From contig JALGQZ010000012.1 in NCBI GenBank assembly GCA_023105745.1, positions 45,273,763-45,337,762 on the forward strand: a stretch of 64,000 nt of DNA, read 5' to 3'. Below are positions 55,502 through 64,000 of the stretch, piece after piece. The notes beneath the pieces were generated by a model. It worked only from the letters and a program-made list of their open reading frames with translations. It was not told the origin of the DNA and did not search any database. Position 1 is the stretch's first letter. Each line of letters begins with the position of its first letter. This stretch comes from Austropuccinia psidii. Lineage: Eukaryota > Basidiomycota > Pucciniomycetes > Pucciniales > Sphaerophragmiaceae. The position numbers were made by a program, and so were the translations under genes.

Positions 55502-57450
55502 TGTAAGGTTTGACTATGAAACAATAAGTAAAAATTACTAATACTTTACTTATTGTACTATGAATGTCCTTATAAATGAAATAAATAAGATAAAAAATTA
55601 TTATAATTATGGCGCAAATCTAATTATATTCTTAAAAAAATATAATAATATAATTTATATTATAAAATATAATATAATAAGATAAATATATTAATATAAA
55701 ATAATTAATATGCTAGACACACTTTATTACTGTTACAAACAAATAATAAAGGCGTAAAAAATTGTTTTCTATTAATAAAAAACAATTAATAACAATAATA
55801 TTACTAATATTAAAGTTATAAATTAATATAAATACTATTTATATTGATTAAAGAATTATTAAAAGAATAAGAAAGAGAAAATAACCTACTTTTAACACTT
55901 AATATAATAATTTTGAAATATTTTACACCAAATAATTTAAATACAACTTAAACAAATTGTATTTACAATAAAAAATAGAGAAATTACAAATATTCTTGAT
56001 TTTTTACAAGGAAATGAGTTTTAGAGAGATTTTTAACAAAAACAGTTAAACAAATGATTTAATCAAGTCAAAATTGATGATTATAATAAAGATGAACTTT
56101 GGTCTTTAATAATATCAAGGTTTTATATATAAAGAATAAAGATATTACCTTTTTGTTTGTATTTATTTAATGTTTTTGATGTGTCTGAGGGGAAAACAGA
56201 GCAGAAGGAGCTCTATTGATAGTAAATACCTCCCTCCTAGAGTCCAACAGGCTTCTAGTAGACGTGTACTGATCATATCCACTGGAATTGATCAATATTT
56301 TAAGGTTTGGTGATGATTACATCATGATCAAACCTCATTACATCACTATTGCGCCATTATTTAGAGTTATCACTATAACTCTAAGTCTGATGATGTCAAA
56401 GACTTGGTAGAACCCCAAATTTTGTGTATTCTATTAGTTCTAATCATGAACTAATAGTAGTCATCAATTGTAACACTTATATGACTGTTAAACTTAATTT
56501 AAGGTTACAGTGTGTGATCATAAATGATCAAATTAAGATCAAACTTTGATCCTTAATAAAATTTAAGATTTGCACGCTACAGCAATTCAGAGAGTGAATT
56601 CTGATAGCTTGGCATAACCTTATTATGCTTCCAAGAGCATTTCATTACATCATCAAAACTCTATTTTTGATGATTTTTCTTGTAACTCATCTTTTCTGTC
56701 GAAATTTAATATTTTAAACTTCAAACTATGATTTCAAGGGGTTATACCTTGAATATTTTAATAAAAAATACATCATTCTCCACGAAGAAACTAGTAGAAT
56801 CCAAATTTCTATTTTTTTTTAAGTTTGGACCACTTTCACAACAAAGTGGTCAACAGCTCTATTGATTTTAATCAATAATTCCTTACAAGTTTTAACCTTG
56901 TGTATAGCTTGTAAAATAAACTTCATATCTGTATTCCTACAGTAATTACGTGATGACTTTACTCTTGGTTCATCACTCTATCATGCATAATTCAAGAGAT
57001 ATTAGCTAAAATCCTTGAATATATGCATTGACCAAAAAAGTGCATATATTCAGGTTAATTCCTTAAGTATTGGTTTTGAAGCTTACCTTATCAATTGTTT
57101 TATGGGTGTATTTTTATGGAGAATTCAATGGTACCATTTATTTCACATTTTTTTTCATTAGTTTTTGAAATAAATAAGGATTTGTGTCTTTTATAAGGTA
57201 TTATTACTTATAACTTATTAAATATTGACTTTACAGATATGCCATAAGAATGGTATATGTGTATTTCACCTTGGGGAATCCAATGGTGTAATTTATTTCA
57301 CATTTTTATTCATTGTTTTTTAAGTTAAACCAAGTTTTATACCAATTTATGGTATTTTTGTAGTTTTAAGGTACTTCTTTTTAATGTATAATTATATTAA
57401 ATATTTCTTGTGACCTTTTTGGGTATGTGGTCATATCTCAAAGGTTCACA
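55502..57450 (-). repeat. 3' LTR of C
   Basis: 1949 bp. On the - strand it runs TGTGAACCTTTGAG to a CCTTACA end. It shares the terminal ATAGTCAAACCTTACA block with B in diverged form (ATAGTCACATCTTACA). The purine tract GGTGGTAGGGAA (57451-57462, - strand) abuts it. Confidence 0.88.
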
Positions 57451-57565
57451 TTCCCTACCACCAAAAAAGATTGTACCACAATCTGATATGTGTAATTAGG
57501 GTATCATCCACTGTCCTACCTCTTCAATAGACTTTGTTAGTCTTGAAGCTCAATAATGCTTAACT

Positions 57566-60500
57566 TTAATATTTTCCAGGTTTTCTTTCATGTCTGAACC
57601 TTCTTAGTAGTTTATCAGCATTTTTTATATCTTTCTCAAGTAGCCATTCATCTTCTTGAGTTGAATTTCTATACCTTACAAGGTATTCCCTTTCTTTTTT
57701 GTTTCTTGTCCTTCTTTCTTTAAGGACTTTTACTATTTTCTTTTCCTCTCCTTCCTCCAAGGGGGGAATTTCAAGTGGGGATTTATTTCTTAGTGGAAAT
57801 AACTCCTTGTCACTTGAGCTGTAAGGTTTTATCAGACTTACAGGAAAAGTTGGGTGTTTGTTCATTAGTTCACCTGTGAGTTCCAATTGCACAGCATTGG
57901 GTCCATGAAGTGCTTTTATCATAAATTGTCCTGCAAAGGAATCTTTCAATTTCTTTGGACCTTTTGTGTTATTGAAATTAAGGGTTGATACTAGGACCAA
58001 GTCTCCTATTTTGAAGTCAGGTGGCTTATGACTTTTATCCCATCTTTCTTTTGCATATTTGAAAGAGTCTTGCATACATCTTTTTGAATGGTGTCTTGCT
58101 TTGTCAAGCATTATCTTAAAGCTGCTTGCTGTTGGATGTATATCCACTAAGTCCTTTTTGAGGGTATCATAAGGAAGTCTTGGATTCCAACCTTTTTCTA
58201 GCATTGCTGATGTTTTGCCAGTAGAAGAATGAATTGATGTCTTATATGCTAGTTCAAGAGCTGGTATTAGTGTACACCAATCATGGGTAAAACCATCAGA
58301 ATCTTTGAATTCTAGCCCATAAGCACAGAATCTTCTTATCATGTCCTCTAAGGTCTGTATCATTCTTTCTGCTAAACCATCAGTTTGAGGATGGTAAGCT
58401 GTTGAGAATGATAACTTTGTCCCAAACAAATTATGGAGATTTGTCCATAATGCTGAAGTGAACTTTGGGTCTCTGTCACTTATAATATTCTGGAATAAGC
58501 CTGTATGGCTAATAACTTTATTCAATATCATTATGGCTGTGTCCATAGCTGTGTCATCTTTATGACATCGTAGGGACATGGGAGTTTTGCTATACCTTTC
58601 AACCAATACTAGGCATGCATTATAGCTTCTGTCTCCTCCTGGAGGTAATGCTGTTACCCAATCCATATGAACTATTTCCCAAGGGGATTTTGGTTCTTGG
58701 ATTTGGATCATCATTCCAAATTTCTTTCCTGTGGCTCTGTTGGCGTTTTGACATCTGTCACAGGTTTGGCAGTATTCTATAACATTTTTTTTCCAATTTG
58801 GCCACCAAGAGCAGGTTTTCACCCTCTCTAGTGTTCTGTCTTCTGAAAGGTGTCCAGCTGAAACACTATCATGACACTCATGTAAAATAGTGTTTATTAG
58901 GGTTCTATCTGTTAAGGCCATAACACATGTGTGTTTTGTTCTATGGTAAAGGATTCCATCAAGGAGGTGGAATCTTCCTTCATCATATGCCTTTTTCCAT
59001 ATTTCATCTAGTTTTGATGAAAGTGATGGGTCTTTGCAGTCTTTCATTAGAAGTTGGCTTAAGATATGGCAATTCTTCTCTATCTTATAGCTTTCTTTAA
59101 CTTGGTTAAAGAATTCTGTGCCAATGTCTGTGACACATATTCCTTCTATATGGTGTTCTCCTTGTGGTACCCATGCTGGATTGTCAGGGGTATTTGCTAG
59201 AGCCCATCTGCTAAGACCATCTGCATTTTTATGAATATTACCAGATTTATGAACAATAGTCATATTTCCTCTATATTCTTGGATAGCAATCTGCCATCTC
59301 AGCATATGTCTATTTGGAGTTTTCATATTTAATAGAGATTTTACAGCATTGCAGTCTGTAATCACATAAAATACTGTTCCATCCAAATAGTAATGTAATT
59401 TTTCTAAAGCCCACACTAAGCAGAGGCATTCCATTTGGATTGCTCCATATCTTGCTTCTGTTGGATTTATCTGTCTTGAAATAAAACAAATTGGTCCTTC
59501 CACTGGTTTATCATTGATGATTTGTGTCTGGTGTAGTGCAGCACCCAGTCCTTCTCCACAAGCATCAATGTAGAGTTTGAAGGGTAGTTTCCAATCTGGC
59601 ATTAGAGGAAATGGGGCATTTGTTAAGGAATTTTTCAATTCCTCATATGCCTTGACTCTTTCTTCTGTCATTTCATAGACTGTTTGTTGGTCACATAGCT
59701 TATACAAGGATTTAGCAATTTTTGCAAAGTCCTTTATGTGCTGTCTATAGTAACCAGCAAATCCTAGAAATGATTGCATTTCTTTTTTGGTTTGGGGCAT
59801 TGGTTTAAGTATTACTGCTGTTACTTTATTCTTGTCTATGCCTAGACTAAGTCCAGATACAACATGTCCTAGTGCTTTTAGTGCACTATATGCAAAGTGA
59901 CACTTTTTCAAGGATATTTTCATATTCACTTGGACTATTTTCTGTAGTACCCTTTCTAGTCTTGTAAGGTGATTTTCCCAAGTTTCTGAGCAAACTATGA
60001 TATCATTAATATAGATAATTAACCATCCTTCTGATAATTCTTCAGGAAATATGGTATTCATCATTCTTTGATAATGGGAAGGTGCATTTTTTATGCCAAA
60101 TGGCATTCTTAAGTATTCAAAAATTCCACAGTGGACTATTATCCTCAGTAGTTTTTTGGCATTGTCTGTTAAGACATTTTGATGAAAACCCTTTAAGGCA
60201 TCCATGGCTGTGATGAAATTAGCTTGTGACAGTTGTGTCAATGTCTCATGGATCCTGGGTATTGGATACCTGTCTGGAATGGTATAGGTGTTCAGAGCTC
60301 TGAAGTCTCCTACCATCCTTGATTTTCCATTATGCCAAGTTATAATGACAGGTGTAGTGACTTCTACCTGTTCATTATTTCCTACCTTTCTTAATACTCC
60401 AAGGTCTATTAATTCTTTAATGTGTACCTCTAAGGCTTCCCTAGCCCTTGGACTAGCTGGGTAAGCAGGTCTTCTTAGTAGAGGTGGGTAAGGTTTTTCC

Positions 60501-63370
60501 ACATTAAAAATTATATCCACTTCATGTCCAATTATGGCACCTAGTGGCTCTTTGTCAGTTTCAAAGGCATTTTTATACTTAAATAAGAGGTCAATCAATT
60601 TTTCTTTCATTTTTTGTGTTAATTCTTGATTAAATTCTGCCTCTTTAAGTTGTTCAGATATAAAAAGTTCCTTTTTGTAATTTTTTCTTCATTCTTAATA
60701 ACTGTGATTTGTTTTTTGTTATTTAAGAAGCCAAACTTTTGTCTTTTGTTATCTCCTATGGTAAAATATCTATCCTTTTGGTTGGAGATATCTATACCAT
60801 AGATTGATAAGTAGTCATTCCCAAGTATGAAATGATTACTAGTACAGTTGTCCATTACTACAAACTCTACTTTAATTCTGACACATTGTGAGGGATGAGG
60901 AAAAATTAGTGTTAAATCAATTATTCCAAGGGGCTTCATGCTCTCACTTGCACTACTAAATTTGACACCTTGTATTGGCATAAGTTTTTCTTGCCGGTCT
61001 GGGACAATGGTTTTTAAATAACTTTTACCAACACAGGTGCAATATGCTCCTGTATCTAAGTTAACTTTTCCTTCTTGGTTATCAACCATAACAATACTTA
61101 TACTTGATTTTCCAGCTGTATATCCCATTCCTCTTGCAGGTTTGGTCCTATACATTTTGGCATCTTGTATGTTTGTCAGGTTTGTGTCAGATCGCCCAAC
61201 TTGTGGTAAGTTTGAGTTAACATCCAGTACTTCATAAATTATATCAATATTATTAATTTGTGCATTAATTATATTGATTTCATCACTTTCAGAGCTTTCT
61301 GACTCTTCTGTCTCTTTTTCAGAGTCAGATTCCTCTTCTTTGTCATTGTGGCTTTCTGTTTCCACAATCTCATTAATCTTTGCTTTTTTAAGGCAATTAT
61401 TGGCTAAGTGTCCAATACTTCCACATTTATGGCATTTTCTTTGCTCATTATTGTTGGATGTATTGGGCTTGAAGGATTCTTTTGATTTATCTTTTTTGAT
61501 AAATGGTTTGTTTGGGCTTTTAATGTCCAATTTCTTCCAAGTCCTGCCAATTTTTGTTCTTGTCACTATGTCTTCTAGTGCATTAATATACTCTTCTATA
61601 GAGCATGGTTCTATACATCTGCTTCTTAGGGCATGTTCTAGCTCTCCTCCACATTTCTTGAGTATTTTCATATGCACCATTTTTTGTGACATTTCTGGGT
61701 ACAATGCATTGAGTCTTTCAACTTGTTTCAAGAACCAAGTTAAGGGTTCGTCTTTGTCTGGGTCAAAGAAAGAATTTTCAAATTCATTTTCTATTTTGTA
61801 CCTCCAGGCATCATTAGCCCACTTGGTGATTATTTCTTGTTTCCACCAAGACCAGGTATTTTTGCCATTTGTTTGCCTTATGCCATAATACCATCTTTTT
61901 GCAGATTTCTCAAACAATGAATGTAATCTTTCAGTGATTAATTCATCTGGTATGGCATAATCCTCTTGTAGCATGTCAATTGTTTTGATAAATGACATGT
62001 GGTCATATTCACCTTCTCCTGTGAATATTGGCCATTCTTTCAATTGAGGTGCTTCCTTCATTAAGACTTGGTTATTATCTTGGTGACTCAAGTCTGTTAT
62101 GAATGAATTTGTTAATTCCTCTTTTGGTTTAACAGGGCTTCTTATGTGAGAAAATGGTGTTGATAACTTTGGCATATTTAAATTAGCCTCATTAATTTTA
62201 TCCATTTTTTCAGTAATAAGCCTTATTTCACTTTGAATGTCATCTTTCAGATGCATTCTTGCTTCATCACTTTTTTCCACATGGTCCAAAAGTAACTTTT
62301 GGTGGATGAAGTCTTTTCTTCAAATTTTTCTACAGAAATACTTAAGTTGTTTAATTATTCTGTAAGATTATCAATACTCACATCATAATTGATTGTCAAA
62401 GTTTTTTCTTTGATATCACTTATGTATTTATACAACTCTTGTTGTCCTTGTATTAATTTCTGAGTATTGTCAATTAATACTTTTGGTTTATTATTTTCAA
62501 TCATAAATTTTATATTATTAATTTCTTTCTTATTTTGTACAACAAGTTTTGTTAAAGATGATAAACTGTTATTTATTTCTTGGAAAGATAATAAACTATT
62601 TTTAATGTCTTTAAGAGGTAAGATACTATTTTTAAGCTCTGTTAAAGTATTTACAACATCAGGAGACAAGGTTATTTCTTTGGGAAATGCGGTTGTCTCA
62701 TTCTTTGTTCCTCTTTGTCTTTGAATTCCATCAAACTTCTGGCCATGTTGAAGACATTGTCCATGGCATCTTTTTGGATCTTGGGGATCCTGTAGCTTGG
62801 CTTGGGGAATATGGTTTTCTCCAATTCTTTTTCTTGTTCTTCTTCCCTTCTTGGGGAAGTGGGTTGACTTGGGGCTTGCTGGTAGAAGCCACTGGGGCTT
62901 CTTCCTTGGTTGCCTCCCTCTTTTTGGAATGATACTCCTTGATCTTTTTGATTTGAGGTTTGGATGATAGTGGATTCCATCCATTGGAGTATCTCACTAT
63001 TTCCTCCTCTTTGAGGAACTTTTTCAGGATGTGCCAGGAGTTCATCAATCCTTGGTGTATTTGAGGCAACATTTCCCAATCTTTGTCCTTGTATACTGTG
63101 TAGTACTGTTTGTACTGGCTCATGTAGATGTCTATTTGAGCCCTCTGAATGTGATTTGTACCTGTTTGAGTCACTCATACTTAGTTCCAATTCAGGTTCA
63201 GATATCATGGGCATTTCTGGGACTTGCCTTTGGGATAAGGCACTTCCTTGTGTGGATTCTGTTCCACTGGGGATATTGCCCTTTCTTTTCCCTTTTGAGG
63301 AATCAATTCTACCACTGAGTCCAGCTCCATCTGATTGGATGGAGTATTGGGAGCCTCTTCTGGTAGTCAT
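57566..63370 (-). pseudogene. gag-pol: Gag-Pol of element C (frameshifts, one stop, YIND)
   Basis: It begins at ATG 63370 (MTTRRGSQYSIQSDG). An indel near 62815 shifts the reading. A TAA lies at 62355-62357 with a further shift near 62295. The Gag-protease stretch 62289-60619 has capsid (WPIFTGEGEYDH), a CCHC knuckle (CHKCGSIGHLANNC) and protease DTGA. A shift near 60670 leads to an open 57566-60610 stretch with RT, RNase H, integrase (HECHDS, CQTCDRC; MDWVT, SDRD, ERMIQ) and a chromodomain-like tail. The RT box reads YIND instead of YIDD, so one catalytic aspartate is lost. This copy is inactive on several counts. Confidence 0.93.
62672..63359 (-). pseudogene. Overlapping spliced frame of element C (ORF-X exons b and c)
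   Basis: Predicted exon b is 63359-63228 (132 nt, as in B). The intron is 63227-63162 with a GC donor in the strong context AAAG|GCAAGT and an ACAG acceptor. Exon c is 63161-62672. The join reads YPKGTNHIQRAQIDIYMSQYK against B IPQGLNHFQVAAIEIYQSQYK, so the introns fall at the same place. One indel near 62815 shifts this frame and Gag together; with that shift allowed for, the frame ends with VFNMARSLMEF and stops at 62672. The acceptor before exon b is ACTACCAG, 11 nt into the gag frame. Confidence 0.6.
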
Positions 63371-63442
63371 ATTATAAGAAAAATAAGAAATGAGAGGATT
63401 TCAGAACAGGAAATTTCTTATGTCAATTTATAAATAAGGTAC

Positions 63443-63596
63443 TCATCTTCATAGTCTTGAATGGTGGGTCCTGGAAAGTCCAATTTCTTGGCTTTCTTTC
63501 TTTTGGAAATTATTGCTGTTGGAGAACTTTGACAAGTTTCATCCACCAATCTTTCAACAGTGGTTTGGTTATCCTCTGTTGGGTTGTCTTCAAACA
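63443..63596 (-). CDS. Predicted short upstream exon of element C
   Basis: It follows the acceptor TGTCTTTTTTTAG and begins TGTTTGAAGA, like exon a of B (TTTTAG then TGTCTTT), with the same phase. The product is acidic then basic (SKRKKAKKLDF). The only donor seen is GA|GTACCT at 63443/63442, in a phase that would join the Gag frame instead of the overlapping frame. The donor is therefore uncertain. Confidence 0.35.
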
Positions 63597-64000
63597 CTAA
63601 AAAAGACAAATAAATATAATTCTTAGGGAAATTTTCCACGTAAAAATTGCTTTTATATCTTTTTTTTATGGAAAAAAAAAATGAAAATAATTAAAGAAAT
63701 GAAATTAAAAAGAATAAAATAACTTTTTTATTGGTTTTTAATATTTTTATTATTTTTTATGTTTTTTATTTTTAAAGAATAAAATAAAAAATGAATATGA
63801 TTCTTAAAATTAATTTATAATATAAAATTATTTTTAATTTATAAAATATCTTTTTTAATCACTAGAGTCACTCAAAGAAAGTTTTTGCAAGTCTAAGGAT
63901 GTGAAAAACCACATGTAAGACAGTACAATTGCTTTCCAAATGCCTCAATAGCTCTTAAAATCAATAAAATATAAAATTATTATATAATTTTATGATTATA
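63597..64000 (-). other. AT-rich leader of element C
   Basis: Long A/T runs similar to the leaders of A and B. It continues beyond the window. No frame supported. Confidence 0.6.

Larger units (their letters stand above)
55502..64000 (-). mobile_element. Element C: B-related Ty3/gypsy element, inactivated, 5' end outside window
   Basis: The 3' LTR (55502-57450), purine tract, Gag-Pol reading and leader follow on the - strand; the 5' LTR lies beyond 64000. The candidate target-site copy is GATTC at 55497-55501. The proteins match B along their length, but there are several frameshifts, a stop and an active-site change. Confidence 0.93.

Noticed and set aside
61037..61888. + strand frames of 66 and 204 codons opposite gag of C
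   Set aside because: Ser/Leu-rich mirror of the acidic Gag linker; an antisense shadow.

Overview
This window is a eukaryotic, AT-rich, transposon-packed stretch with no host gene that I can recognise. It looks like a rust fungus (Pucciniales). The chromovirus Gag and Pol proteins and the antisense cysteine-rich protein resemble, from memory only, proteins I associate with Austropuccinia psidii; no search was possible. Short introns (50-78 bp), branch sites like CTAAT and a Zn2Cys6-like motif fit a fungus.

Layout. (1) 1-7662, + strand: element A, a Ty3/gypsy-type LTR element cut by the window start. Its LTRs are nearly identical, but it encodes only Gag and protease, so it is non-autonomous. 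(2) 8015-8914: a diverged solo LTR. (3) 9474-19748, + strand: E1, a chromodomain Ty3/gypsy element (chromovirus) with 763-bp LTRs, TSD CATTT, broken gag and pol, and a spliced antisense gene between pol and the 3' LTR. (4) 20017-21923: an inverted solo LTR of the B family. (5) 23098-42700, - strand: D, an old decayed chromovirus with TSD GACTG. Its reverse transcriptase gene is split by B. (6) 27813-38084, + strand: B, a young Ty3/gypsy element (LTRs 1922 and 1908 bp, TSD TCATA) with one long Gag-Pol frame broken by a single stop. (7) 42795-51814, - strand: E2, a young chromovirus of the E1 family (LTRs 761 bp, TSD AAACC) with two inactivating stops. (8) 52142-52885: an older solo LTR of the E family. 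(9) About 53274-55436, + strand: a decayed hAT transposase gene. (10) 55502 to beyond 64000, - strand: C, a relative of B whose RT active site reads YIND and whose frames are shifted.

How the parts work together. A, B and C form one group: the same purine-tract design, the same tRNA-type primer site (seen in A and B), long AT-rich leaders and a short exon just before gag. In this group the gag ATG lies inside a small predicted intron. Splicing removes it and opens a second frame that overlaps the first part of gag and is conserved between B and C. D, E1 and E2 form the chromovirus group. They lack a tRNA primer site; the base after the 5' LTR instead starts a stretch complementary to a sequence inside the LTR, as expected for Tf1-like self-priming. 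Their Gag and Pol overlap at a conserved GGGAAAA slippery sequence.

The observations most worth a second look are the splice-switched overlapping frame in A, B and C; the spliced antisense Zn2Cys6-like gene in E1, deleted from E2; self-priming in the chromoviruses; and a triplicated acceptor/donor module in their 3' untranslated regions. Insertion order read from the junctions: D before B, with E1, E2, A and B all recent by LTR similarity.
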